A stretch of DNA of 10,169 bases from Chloroflexia bacterium (GCA_013696525.1 JACCYK010000156.1:1-10169); one strand, 5' to 3'; counted from the stretch's first letter, positions 1 to 6,933 are shown. Notes: a model not told the origin generated them from the letters alone. Made by a program: numbers and translations.

Positions 1-72
1 GGCGGCCTCTCATCCACCTGTCTTCTTAAATACTCCATACGTGTCTCGTCTGGAAAAGGGCTCGGCGCGTTG

Positions 73-180
73 GTGACGGCCTTTCTGGTGCTGGCCATGA
101 TCGTGCTGCTGTTCGCCCTGATCGAGACCGTGGTCGGGGCCGCGCGCTCAGCGGGCGGGCCGAGCCCGCGGTGCGGTTGA
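73..180 (+). CDS. possible small single-pass membrane peptide (35 aa)
   Basis: A GTG at 73 opens a 35-residue frame ending in TGA at 178-180. Residues 2-22 are almost wholly hydrophobic (TAFLVLAMIVLLFALIETVV), a plausible single transmembrane helix, followed by a short Gly/Ser/Pro/Arg tail. A purine-rich GGAAAAGGG at 52-60 lies 12 bases upstream of GTG and 9 bases upstream of an alternative TTG at 70. The frame is open back to base 1, so this could instead be the C-terminal end of a gene entering from the left; however, the upstream residues look non-coding. The AT-rich stretch at 22-40 would fit an intergenic promoter area. I recognise no family. The hydrophobic run is the only real support, and GC-rich DNA can produce such runs by chance. 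Confidence 0.3.
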   Translation: MTAFLVLAMIVLLFALIETVVGAARSAGGPSPRCG

Positions 181-205
181 CAGCGTTGGCCCGAGGCGGG
201 AAGCT
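177..205 (+). promoter_or_regulatory. weak candidate promoter for the C-S lyase gene
   Basis: A perfect TTGACA box at 177-182 overlaps the stop codon of the small upstream frame and lies 91 bases before the ATG at 273. The hexamer 17 bases later (GAAGCT, 200-205) matches the -10 consensus poorly, so only the -35 element is convincing. The remaining bases 206-250 show no better -10. Confidence 0.2.
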
Positions 206-272
206 CACGAGCGTCTCGTGTGGTTCGCCGTCCGGCCGGGCCGGCGGCAGTGGAGAGGATCAACAACCAGGT

Positions 273-1439
273 ATGCGAAACCACGATCTCGACACCATCT
301 CGGTGGATCATCTACGCCGGGCGGGCAGCGTCAAATGGTCGACGTTTCCCGACTGCCTGGGCGCCTGGGTGGCGGAAATGGATTTCGGCACCGCGCCCGC
401 CGTCACCGAGGCCCTCCAAGCGGCGGTGGTGGACGCGTGCTTCGGCTACCTCCCCATTTCGAGGCGGGAGGCAATGGCCGCCGCCTGCGCCGCGTGGTAC
501 CAGACGGCGTGTGACTGGGAGGTTCCGGCTGAACGGATTCATCCCGTGCCCGATGTGATCAAGGTGATGGAAGTGGCGATCGCCGACTACTCGCCGCCGG
601 GCAGCAAGGTCATCGTCCCCACCCCGGCCTACATGCCGTTCCTGTCGGTGCCGCAAGCGTTGGGCCGGGAGATCGTCGAGGTGCCGATGGCGGTGGTCAA
701 CGGCCGCTGGGAGCTGGACTACGCGGGGATCGAGGCGGCCTTCGCCGGCGGTGGGGGCTTGCTCATCCTCTGCAACCCGCTCAATCCCCTGGGCCGGGTC
801 TTCACCCGCGATGAGCTGTGCCGGGTCAGCGAGGTCGTGGACGCCTATGACGGCCGGGTCTTCGCCGACGAGATCCACGCCCCGATCGTCTTCCCCGGCC
901 ACCGGCACCTGCCCTACGCCTCGATCTCGGACATCGCCGCCGGCCACACCGTCACCGCGATCTCGGCCTCGAAGGCGTGGAACATTCCGGGGCTGAAGTG
1001 TGCCCAGATCGTGCTGACCAATGATGCCGACGCGGCAATCTGGGACCGGATCGGCTTCATGGCGGGGCACGGCGCCTCGACCCTCGGCGTCATCGCCAAC
1101 GCGGCCGCCTATCGCGCCGGCGGGGAGTGGCTGGGCGAGGTGATGGGCTATCTCGATGGCAATCGGGGTTTGCTGGCCGAGATGGTCGGCGAGCTGCTGC
1201 CGGAGGTCGGCCACGTCCCGGCCGAGGGCACCTATCTGGCCTGGCTCGATTTCCGGCCGCTCGGCATCGAGGCCGAGGACCTCGGCGCCTTCTTCCGGGA
1301 GCAGGCGCGGGTGGCGGTGGTCAACGGCCGGGCCTGTGGCGAGGCGGGGCTCGGCTTCGTCCGCCTCAACTTCGCGATGCCGCGGCCCCTGCTGGAACAG
1401 ACCGTCCACCAAATGGCCGCGGCGGTCAAGGCCGCTTGA
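273..1439 (+). CDS. MalY/PatB family PLP-dependent aminotransferase / C-S lyase
   Basis: A fold-type I PLP enzyme of the MalY/PatB branch. Members usually cleave cystathionine or related cysteine S-conjugates to a thiol, pyruvate and ammonia in the cytoplasm. In the 388-residue product the PLP-binding signatures occur in order: NPLNPLGR at 168-175, ADEIH at 198-202 (Asp199 should contact the pyridine nitrogen), SASKAWN with the Schiff-base Lys234, and FVRLNF with the carboxylate-binding Arg364. The N-terminal AEMDF segment is also typical of the branch. The frame is open upstream to 171, but ATG 273 follows GGAGAGGA (252-259), gives the normal length of about 390 residues and begins where homology should start. 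The next gene follows after 63 bases on the same strand, so cotranscription is possible. The family is clear; the exact substrate (cystathionine, another S-conjugate, or a true transamination) is not decided by sequence. Confidence 0.93.
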   Translation: MRNHDLDTISVDHLRRAGSVKWSTFPDCLGAWVAEMDFGTAPAVTEALQAAVVDACFGYLPISRREAMAAACAAWYQTACDWEVPAERIHPVPDVIKVMEVAIADYSPPGSKVIVPTPAYMPFLSVPQALGREIVEVPMAVVNGRWELDYAGIEAAFAGGGGLLILCNPLNPLGRVFTRDELCRVSEVVDAYDGRVFADEIHAPIVFPGHRHLPYASISDIAAGHTVTAISASKAWNIPGLKCAQIVLTNDADAAIWDRIGFMAGHGASTLGVIANAAAYRAGGEWLGEVMGYLDGNRGLLAEMVGELLPEVGHVPAEGTYLAWLDFRPLGIEAEDLGAFFREQARVAVVNGRACGEAGLGFVRLNFAMPRPLLEQTVHQMAAAVKAA

Positions 1440-1502
1440 GCAACGAGCATCCGGCCAACGTGGCGAACACACGGTGGCGCTCCGCCGCGATGGAGGTTTC
1501 GC

Positions 1503-3695
1503 GTGCTGGACCATGACTTGGTGCTCAAGAGCGACGAGCTGTTTCTCGTCGGCGCCAGCGATGGCCGCGGTGAGGGCGCCAGTGGGCTGTACGGCCGTGA
1601 TACCCGCTATCTGGACCGGTGCGAGGCGCGCCTCAACGGTGTCCCGCTCCGCACCCTGAGTGCCCGGTTGCTGGGGCCGGCCAGGGCGATCGTGGTCGAT
1701 GCCAACGGCGCGTTCCCGGTTCCCGGCCCAGGCGGCGCGGACAATGTCGTATTGCCGCTAAGCGTCTCGGTCGAGCAGCACATCCAGCTCAGCGCGGAGC
1801 TTGAGATCCGGTTCGTCGTCCGCAACTTCAGCGGCCAGCCGTTGCCGCTGACCTTGTCACTGGACCTGAGCGCCGACTTCCGCGACCTCTTCGAAATCCG
1901 GGGGTTCCCGCGATCGCCGCGCACCGGCAGGTACAGCGTATCGGCCCCGGCGCCCGATGAGATCATCTTCCGCTATGCCAATCACGCGGGGGCCTCGACG
2001 ATGATGACCGTCGCCTTTAGCCAAGACGCGGCGCAGACGCGCATGCACCCTTCAGGCCAGGCGCACGACGGCGAGCCGGAGGCGCTGCTGCCAGGGTTGG
2101 ACGAGCCCGTTGCCGATGTCTCGCTGCCGCTGCCGCCCAGCGCCACGGTCCGCTTCGCCACGACGCTGGCCGGCGGCGCGGCCTGGGAGCTGACGATGAC
2201 GATCACGCCGGTGCCGGCCGCGGGCGACCCATTTTCCGCCGCCACCGGGCCGCGTGACCGCGAGGTGCCGCGGGCCGCGACCGTGACGACCGACCATCCG
2301 GGCTTCAATCGTGTCCTGCACCGGGCCGCCGCCGATCTCGCCATGCTCCAAACGTCGTTCCCGGAGGGCGCCTTGCCGGCGGCCGGCATCCCCTGGTTCG
2401 TCGCCCCGTTTGGTCGCGACAGCCTGATCGTCGGCTTGCAGACGCTCCACCTGGCCCCGGCCCGGGCGGCGGGCACGCTCCGGGTGCTGGCCTCGATGCA
2501 GGGGGAGCGGGTCGATCCCTTCCGCGAGGAAGAGCCGGGCAAGATCCTGCACGAGGTGCGCTACGGCGAAATGGCCCGCCTCGGCGAGATCCCGCACACT
2601 CCCTACTATGGCTCGGTCGACGCCACCCCGCTCTTCATCTTGCTCTTCGCCGAAACGGTGGCCTGGACCGGTGACGAGGCGCTCTACGCCGCCTTGCTAC
2701 CGAACGTTGAGCGGGCCCTGACCTGGATCGAACAATGCGGCGACCGGGATGGCGACGGGTTGGTCGAGTACCAAACCCAAACCGCGGACGGGGTGCGAAT
2801 CGTCCATCAGGGCTGGAAGGACAGCCATGACTCGCTCCATCACCCGGATGGCCGTCCCGCCGCCACCGGTGAGATCGCGTTGGTCGAGGTCCAGGGCTAC
2901 GTCTTCGCCGCGTACCGGCGCCTGGCGGACGTGGCCGCGACGATGGGCAATCCCGGCTGGGCGGCGCACCTGCGCGACCGGGCCGAGGCGGTGCGGCGCA
3001 CCGTGGAGGAGACCTTTTGGCTCGACCCGCTTGGCTTCTACGCCCAGGCGCTCGACAGCGACAAGGCACCGGTCGCCGCCATCAGCTCCAACGTGGGGCA
3101 CCTGCTCTATGCCGGCTTGCCGACCCCGGAGCGGGCGGCGATGGTCGCCAGCCGCCTCCAGCGGCCGGATCTCGACTCCGGCTGGGGGGTACGGACCCTG
3201 AGCGCGACGATGCCGAGCTATAACCCGATGAGCTACCACAACGGCTCCGTCTGGCCGCACGACAACAGTCTCATTGCCGCCGGCCTCCGCGCCTACGGCC
3301 ACGCCGCCGGCGCGAACCGGATCGCCTCTGCCCTCGTCGCGGCGGCGGAGACTGACCCATTGACGCGGTTGCCCGAGCTCTACTGTGGCTTTGCCCGGGC
3401 CGACGAAGCGGCGCGGCTCGCCCCGGTGGCCTATCCAGTGAGCTGTAGCCCGCAAGCCTGGGCCGCCGCCGCCAGCCAGCTCCTGGTGCGCTCAATGCTT
3501 GGCCTGCGGGTTGACGAAGCGGCCGGGGCGCCGCGGGTTGAGCCCGCCTTCCCGCCGTGGCTCAACGAAGTCACCATCCACGACCTTGATCTGCTCGGTC
3601 ACCGATGCTCACTCGCCGTTCGCCGGGATGGAGATGGGTATGCCGTCGAGTCGGATGGACCAATTCTTCCGCTTGCCGGACGGAGTACGGAATGA
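1503..3695 (+). CDS. amylo-alpha-1,6-glucosidase / glycogen debranching-type enzyme
   Basis: The product has 730 residues in two parts. A beta-rich N-terminal domain of the bacterial debranching type covers about residues 3-200 (LVGASDGR, LYGRDTRYLD). A C-terminal alpha/alpha-barrel glycosidase domain covers about 265-715. Barrel motifs visible are GIPWFVAPFGRDS at 295-307, HQGWKDSHDS at 435-444 and SYHNGSVWPHDN at 577-588. Asp440 in WKDS is a probable catalytic acid by analogy with related glucosidases. The family hydrolyses alpha-1,6 branches or related alpha-glucosidic bonds of glycogen-like or compatible-solute glucans, usually in the cytoplasm; no signal peptide is seen. GTG 1503 is chosen because GGAGG at 1492-1496 sits 6 bases before it. 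It lies 63 bases after the C-S lyase and ends 21 bases before the convergent TetR gene. Family assignment is strong; the true substrate is open. Confidence 0.9.
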   Translation: MLDHDLVLKSDELFLVGASDGRGEGASGLYGRDTRYLDRCEARLNGVPLRTLSARLLGPARAIVVDANGAFPVPGPGGADNVVLPLSVSVEQHIQLSAELEIRFVVRNFSGQPLPLTLSLDLSADFRDLFEIRGFPRSPRTGRYSVSAPAPDEIIFRYANHAGASTMMTVAFSQDAAQTRMHPSGQAHDGEPEALLPGLDEPVADVSLPLPPSATVRFATTLAGGAAWELTMTITPVPAAGDPFSAATGPRDREVPRAATVTTDHPGFNRVLHRAAADLAMLQTSFPEGALPAAGIPWFVAPFGRDSLIVGLQTLHLAPARAAGTLRVLASMQGERVDPFREEEPGKILHEVRYGEMARLGEIPHTPYYGSVDATPLFILLFAETVAWTGDEALYAALLPNVERALTWIEQCGDRDGDGLVEYQTQTADGVRIVHQGWKDSHDSLHHPDGRPAATGEIALVEVQGYVFAAYRRLADVAATMGNPGWAAHLRDRAEAVRRTVEETFWLDPLGFYAQALDSDKAPVAAISSNVGHLLYAGLPTPERAAMVASRLQRPDLDSGWGVRTLSATMPSYNPMSYHNGSVWPHDNSLIAAGLRAYGHAAGANRIASALVAAAETDPLTRLPELYCGFARADEAARLAPVAYPVSCSPQAWAAAASQLLVRSMLGLRVDEAAGAPRVEPAFPPWLNEVTIHDLDLLGHRCSLAVRRDGDGYAVESDGPILPLAGRSTE

Positions 3696-3716
3696 CGACC
3701 GGGCCGCGGCCAGTCG

Positions 3717-4364
3717 CTAGCCCGGGCCCGATGCGATCGGCGGGTGGTCCAACTCAACCTCGGCGAGCGCCGCCTGCAACAGGGCGCCGGCGGTCCAGCG
3801 TTTGACTTCCTCACCGTCGGCAGGGGATAAGCCGCAGATGTCCACCATGACCATGATGCTCTCCATGCCGACGCACATCGCCAACGCCATCACCAGGCGC
3901 TGCAGCCGCTCGGCATCGAGCTGGTCATTGAGCGGGGCGAGGGCTTCGGCAAGATAGCGGAGGCGGTGGCCGGGCCGCCGGGGGACCTCAGACGGGTCAT
4001 CGGCGCGGGGGGCCAGCATGGCCCGGATGGCGGTGCGGAAGGCGGCCTCATGCTTGACCACCAGGGCGTGGTCGGCCCGCACCACCGCGTCCAGCCGGGC
4101 GATCGCGGGGCCGGGAGTCCGCGCCGCCGCGTACACGGCCTCCAGCTCCGGCTGGTTGACCATTTCCAGCAGCGCCTCGGCTAGGAGCGCTTCCTGGCTG
4201 GGAAAGTAGCGGTAGGCGGTGCTCTTGGAGACGAGCGCCGCCCCGGCCACCTGGGCCACGGTCGGCGTCGCGCCGCCGCGCACGAGCTCGGTGGCAGCCG
4301 CCATCAGCGCGGCGCGGGTCCGACGCTTCTGGTTCATCCGGCCGAACGACGCGTACGACGCCAT
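3717..4364 (-). CDS. TetR/AcrR family transcriptional regulator
   Basis: The 215-residue product has the usual TetR length. The N-terminal helix-turn-helix lies at about residues 18-65 (TVAQVAGAALVSKSTAYRYF at 35-54), with the typical 'K/T-STAYRYF' recognition-helix end. The remaining helical domain (about 66-205) would bind an unknown ligand and dimerise. ATG 4364 is preceded by AGAGGGAAGG about 4 bases upstream on the minus strand; an internal Met at residue 10 (MNQKRRTR) is an alternative start. It diverges from the cupin gene, with the promoter region between them, so the cupin gene and the regulator itself are the most likely targets. This is the usual arrangement for the family; the inducer cannot be inferred. 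Confidence 0.93.
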   Translation of the reverse strand: MASYASFGRMNQKRRTRAALMAAATELVRGGATPTVAQVAGAALVSKSTAYRYFPSQEALLAEALLEMVNQPELEAVYAAARTPGPAIARLDAVVRADHALVVKHEAAFRTAIRAMLAPRADDPSEVPRRPGHRLRYLAEALAPLNDQLDAERLQRLVMALAMCVGMESIMVMVDICGLSPADGEEVKRWTAGALLQAALAEVELDHPPIASGPG

Positions 4365-4375
4365 TGCCTTCCCTC

Positions 4376-4404
4376 TTGACGGGTACCTGGCCCAAGCATA
4401 TGAT
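4376..4404 (+). promoter_or_regulatory. sigma-70-type promoter of the cupin gene
   Basis: TTGACG (4376-4381) and TATGAT (4399-4404) are separated by exactly 17 bases, each one mismatch from consensus. Transcription would begin near 4411. This excludes the possible upstream starts at 4364 and 4400 for the cupin frame. The -35 element lies 12 bases from the start codon of the divergent tetR gene, so repressor bound here could affect both genes. Confidence 0.7.
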
Positions 4405-4409
4405 ACGCG

Positions 4410-4440
4410 AAACGTTTATGGGAATGAGTTCCATGATGGA
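4410..4440. promoter_or_regulatory. candidate TetR operator palindromes
   Basis: Two short perfect dyads follow the promoter: AAACGTTT at 4410-4417, at the predicted transcription start, and TCCATGATGGA at 4430-4440 (5-base arms around one base). Between them, ATGGGAATGAGTTCCAT at 4418-4434 is an imperfect dyad. The region is less GC-rich than its surroundings. Position between a TetR gene and its divergent neighbour fits operators, but the arms are short and no site is proven. Confidence 0.35.
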
Positions 4441-4474
4441 GTTTAGAACCATAACCGGAGCCGGGAGAGACATC

Positions 4475-5182
4475 ATGGCCACGGGGTCGATGCTGGTTCC
4501 GAACGCGAAGCCGCCGAGCGCCAACCCGCGGCGCCGCGATGTTATGCTCTGGGCAGCGACCGGGTTCTCGATTGGGCTGCTTGGCAACACGCCGCGTGCC
4601 GCCGGAGCGGCGGCGAGCGTCGCCACGCCCGCGGCTGGCGGCGGGACCGGCCAGACCGCGCTGGCAGGAGGACACGAGATGGCATCCACCTCGGATTTCT
4701 ACACGCTGGCGGACGACGCGGCCGAGGCAATCTGGTTTCTTGGCACCCTAGCGCTGATCAAGGGCGTGGGCAGTCGGACAGGAGGCGCCCTCGCCACCGT
4801 GGAATTCACGCACCCGGCCGGCTTCGCCACCGCGTTGCACGTCCACCATCTGGCCAACGAGGCCTTCTACGTCCTGGCCGGCGCGATGCGGGGGATCACC
4901 GGGGACCAGGAGTGGCGGGCGACGACCGGATCGTTCGTCTGGCTCCCCCGCGGGATCCCCCACGGCTACGCCGTCGACGGTGAGGAGACGCTGCGGACCC
5001 TGGCAATCACCGTCCCCGCCGGCTTCGACCGTTTCGTGGTGGAAGCCGGTGAGCTGGCCGCCGAACGGACCTTGCCCCCGCCCGCGGCGCCGGACATCGC
5101 GAAGCTGGAAGCAGCGGGTGCCAAGTACGGGATCGAGACGCTGGGACCGCCGGTGCAGTTCGCCGGCCCTCCGTCCGCGTAG
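4475..5182 (+). CDS. cupin-domain protein with Tat-type N-terminus
   Basis: A single-domain cupin of the quercetin-dioxygenase-like group. Motif 1 is HVHHLANEAFYVLAG and motif 2 is GSFVWLPRGIPH. The expected metal ligands are His122, His124, Glu129 and His163 in the 235-residue form. Start ATG 4475 follows GGGAGAGA (4463-4470) and lies about 64 bases after the predicted transcript start. Residues 18-35 read RRRDVMLWAATGFSIGLL, a twin-arginine-like signal followed by a hydrophobic stretch and an Ala/Gly/Thr-rich linker, suggesting export of the folded metalloprotein. A second ATG at 4679 has a very strong ribosome site and would give a 167-residue cytosolic cupin lacking the signal, itself a normal length for the family. 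The gene is divergent from tetR and probably controlled by it. The cupin fold is sure; the substrate is not, since this family includes dioxygenases, isomerases and binding proteins. Confidence 0.85.
   Translation: MATGSMLVPNAKPPSANPRRRDVMLWAATGFSIGLLGNTPRAAGAAASVATPAAGGGTGQTALAGGHEMASTSDFYTLADDAAEAIWFLGTLALIKGVGSRTGGALATVEFTHPAGFATALHVHHLANEAFYVLAGAMRGITGDQEWRATTGSFVWLPRGIPHGYAVDGEETLRTLAITVPAGFDRFVVEAGELAAERTLPPPAAPDIAKLEAAGAKYGIETLGPPVQFAGPPSA
4666..4672 (+). promoter_or_regulatory. strong internal ribosome binding site in the cupin gene
   Basis: AGGAGGA lies 6 bases before an in-frame ATG at 4679, inside the reading frame of the long form. It is a better match and spacing than the site before ATG 4475. 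It either marks the true start of the gene, with the upstream Tat-like segment being non-coding, or supports a second, signal-less product. Confidence 0.6.
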
Positions 5183-5252
5183 CGCCCCCTCGAGGAAGTC
5201 GTCGATCACCCGGACCGCCGTGCCTCGTAGTCAGGCAGTTGCGAATGGGGAG

Positions 5253-5273
5253 GAGCGGCGATAACAGCCGCTC
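5253..5273 (+). terminator. hairpin downstream of the cupin gene
   Basis: GAGCGGC and GCCGCTC form a perfect 7-bp stem around a GATAACA loop, 70 bases after the cupin stop. There is no T-run, so it would be a weak or factor-assisted terminator, or a transcript-stabilising 3' hairpin. Confidence 0.4.
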
Positions 5274-5291
5274 TCCACTCCGCGGCCTCGC

Positions 5292-5352
5292 CGATGGGCG
5301 CCAGGTTACGGCGCCACAACCCATCGTGAGTGATCCGGGCCGATCGGCCCGG
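5292..5352. repeat. two further inverted repeats
   Basis: CGATGGG (5292-5298) pairs with CCCATCG (5320-5326), enclosing an inner CGCC/GGCG pair. Nine bases later CCGGGCCGATCGGCCCGG (5335-5352) is a perfect 18-base palindrome, able to fold as a 7-bp stem with a GATC loop. Together with the hairpin at 5253-5273, three dyads lie within 100 bases. None is followed by a T-run. Confidence 0.5.
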
Positions 5353-5612
5353 GTACCTTGACCCGTGTCGCTTGCCGCCAAGCCCGCGCTTGTCGTCCCG
5401 CTGTCGATGGTGTAGCTTGGATGGTGTCCGGGATACTCCCCAACGCGGCCTGAAGCGTCCGTTCCCAATCCAGCTCAGGCTCCCCGATCCCTCCCTGCTC
5501 AAGCACGGATTGACGACGCCAGAGCGGCGGCCGCGATGTGGCGGGCCGGTGGCCCGGATGATGCATTGTCCAGGCAGTGTGCCGGCACTTCGTTGGACCC
5601 CGGACGACCCGA

Positions 5613-5694
5613 CCACCGGCACGATCCGGTCGTCGGTGGCGATGATGATGCCACCGGCCGCGAAACGAGCATCATGCCCATCGAGTTGTGATGC
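5613..5694 (+). promoter_or_regulatory. structured leader upstream of the glycosyltransferase
   Basis: CCACCGGC occurs twice (5613-5620 and 5651-5658), flanking CGGTGG at 5634-5639, which could pair with either copy. The downstream pairing is the stronger (CGGTGGC/GCCACCG, 7 bp, GATGATGAT loop). A separate GCATCA/TGATGC hairpin (5669-5674, 5689-5694) ends 4 bases before the AGGAG ribosome site. The layout resembles mutually exclusive leader hairpins, but GC-rich sequence yields such pairings readily. Confidence 0.25.
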
Positions 5695-5710
5695 CAGTAG
5701 GAGACTCGTG

Positions 5711-6817
5711 GTGCATATTGTTCAGATCGCCCCGCCCTGGTATCCGGTGCCGCCGGTTGGCTATGGCGGGATCGAGCGGGTCGTCAGTGACCTGACCGAG
5801 GGACTGGTGGCGGCGGGCCACCAGGTGACGCTGTTCGCGCCCTCCGGCTCGCGCACCGGCGCCACCCTGATCGAGACGGTGCCGGCCGGCCTCGGGCTCA
5901 ACCAGAGTGAGGACGCCAAGCAGGACCAGTTCATTGCCAACGGCCGTCGCGCCTACGAGCTGGCGGCCACGCTGGGCGCCGACATCGTCCACGATCACAC
6001 CGATTTCTCGCCTGACCCCGGCTTCCCGTTGCCGATCGTGCGGACGATCCATGGCCCGGCGGTCGAGCATCATGTGTCGATGTACCAGGCGATGAGCGCC
6101 CGCGGCGACCATTTCGTGGCGATCAGCGCCCGCCAACAACACCTGTTCGAAGCGACGGCGGCCGAGCTGTACGGGGCGGGTCGCCACCTCAACTTCGTGG
6201 GTGTCGTCCACAACCCGATCGACGTTGCCGCGATGCCGTACTTCCCGGCCGCGGCGAAAGAGGAGTACGTCGCCTTCCTCGGCCGCTGCCACTGGGAAAA
6301 GGACCCGGCCGGGGCCATCCGGTTGGCCGTCGCCGCCGGGGTGCCGCTAAAGATGGCGCTCCGGGTCACCTCCCAGGAGCGGCCCTATTTCGACGCCGTG
6401 GTGCGACCGGCGCTGCGGGCGGCGGGAAACCTGGTCGAGTACGTCGGCGAGGTGGGCGGCCCGGAAAAGAGCGAGCTGATCGGGCGGGCCCGGGCCGTCC
6501 TCTTCACCTCACCGTGGGAGGAGCCGTTCGGCCTGGTCCAGGTCGAGGCCGGCGCGCATGGCACCCCGGTCGTGGCCTTGCGGCTGGGGGCGGCGCCCGA
6601 GATCGTGGCCGAAGGCGTGAACGGCTTTCTCGGCGACGACCTGGACGAGCTGGCCCGGCGTCTGCCGGCGGCCATGGCGCTCGACCCGGCGGCCTGCCGC
6701 GCCCATGTGGCCGCCCACTTCGACCGGTCCGTGATCGCCCGACGCCAAGTCGCTATCTTCGAGTCCGTGCTGGCCAAGGAACTGATCACGGCGCCCGGGC
6801 TTGCCGGGCGGGCGTAA
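5711..6817 (+). CDS. GT4-type glycosyltransferase (GT-B fold)
   Basis: A retaining glycosyltransferase of the GT4 kind, which transfers a sugar from a nucleotide-sugar donor in the cytoplasm. The 368-residue product starts MHIVQIAPPW and continues with the glycine-rich loop PVGYGGIERVV (15-25). It then shows DIVHDH (91-96), HGPA (114-117) and VVHNPID (165-171) of the N-terminal Rossmann domain. The C-terminal domain has FLGRCHWEKDP (189-199) and the donor-site EX7E motif EPFGLVQVE (Glu271, Glu279), then GTPVVALRLGAAPEIV. GTG 5711 is preferred because AGGAG (5699-5703) is 7 bases upstream; the adjacent GTG 5708 would be only 4 away. The frame is open further upstream, but those residues do not fit the family. 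No membrane segment or signal is seen. Acceptor and product are unknown; a role with the upstream debranching enzyme is only a suggestion. Confidence 0.9.
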   Translation: MHIVQIAPPWYPVPPVGYGGIERVVSDLTEGLVAAGHQVTLFAPSGSRTGATLIETVPAGLGLNQSEDAKQDQFIANGRRAYELAATLGADIVHDHTDFSPDPGFPLPIVRTIHGPAVEHHVSMYQAMSARGDHFVAISARQQHLFEATAAELYGAGRHLNFVGVVHNPIDVAAMPYFPAAAKEEYVAFLGRCHWEKDPAGAIRLAVAAGVPLKMALRVTSQERPYFDAVVRPALRAAGNLVEYVGEVGGPEKSELIGRARAVLFTSPWEEPFGLVQVEAGAHGTPVVALRLGAAPEIVAEGVNGFLGDDLDELARRLPAAMALDPAACRAHVAAHFDRSVIARRQVAIFESVLAKELITAPGLAGRA

Positions 6818-6875
6818 TCCAGCACCGCACCCTGAGCGTCTGCAGCACGGAACGTGACGCCTGCCATCGAGCCTC

Positions 6876-6933
6876 GCCCGCGGCGGGCCGCATCGAATGG
6901 GATGGGCAACGAAGGCACCAACGCCGGCGTTGG
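6876..6933. terminator. palindromes in the convergent gap, possible bidirectional terminator
   Basis: Between the glycosyltransferase (+) and the small membrane protein gene (-), GCCCGC-G-GCGGGC occupies 6876-6888. A perfect 16-base palindrome CCAACGCCGGCGTTGG occupies 6918-6933 (practical fold: 6-bp stem with CCGG loop). Neither has a T-run on either strand. The location between convergent genes is the main reason to suggest termination. Confidence 0.35.

Larger units (their letters stand above)
5183..5710. other. 528-base intergenic region without a convincing gene
   Basis: No intact gene is recognised. The glycosyltransferase frame is open upstream to 5330, but the translated part before 5711 is Pro/Arg/Ser-rich and lacks family features. 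On the minus strand a frame runs open from about 5706 to 5206. Its first part (IIIATDDRIVPVVGSSG) and a stretch in a neighbouring frame at about 5306-5520 (ELDWERTLQAALGSIPDTIQ) look more protein-like than shadow translation. They lie in different frames without a good ribosome site, so a decayed gene is possible but unproven. The region also holds a row of hairpins, listed separately. No tRNA or insertion-sequence end was seen. Confidence 0.5.

Noticed and set aside
171..272. N-terminal extension of the C-S lyase to 171
   Set aside because: The extra residues do not resemble the family, and ATG 273 has a ribosome site and gives the usual length.
312..1514. Long (400-codon) minus-strand frame opposite the C-S lyase
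   Set aside because: It is rich in Arg/His/Gly/Pro with no domain, and it mirrors a gene with clear PLP motifs; it is antisense shadow in GC-rich DNA.
2697..3455. 252-codon minus-strand frame inside the debranching gene
   Set aside because: Composition is that of an antisense shadow (Arg/Gly/Val repeats) and the plus strand has convincing glycosidase motifs throughout.
4364..4474. Cupin start at 4364, 4400 or 4418
   Set aside because: 4364 and 4400 lie before the predicted transcript start; 4418 is only a few bases after it and has no ribosome site.
5641..5649. GATGATGAT as a microsatellite
   Set aside because: Only three units and it forms the loop of a hairpin; too short to be called a repeat array.
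5330..5707. Glycosyltransferase starting at 5330
   Set aside because: The upstream 126 codons are Pro/Arg/Ser-rich without family similarity; GTG 5711 follows AGGAG and starts the typical MHIVQIAPPW segment.
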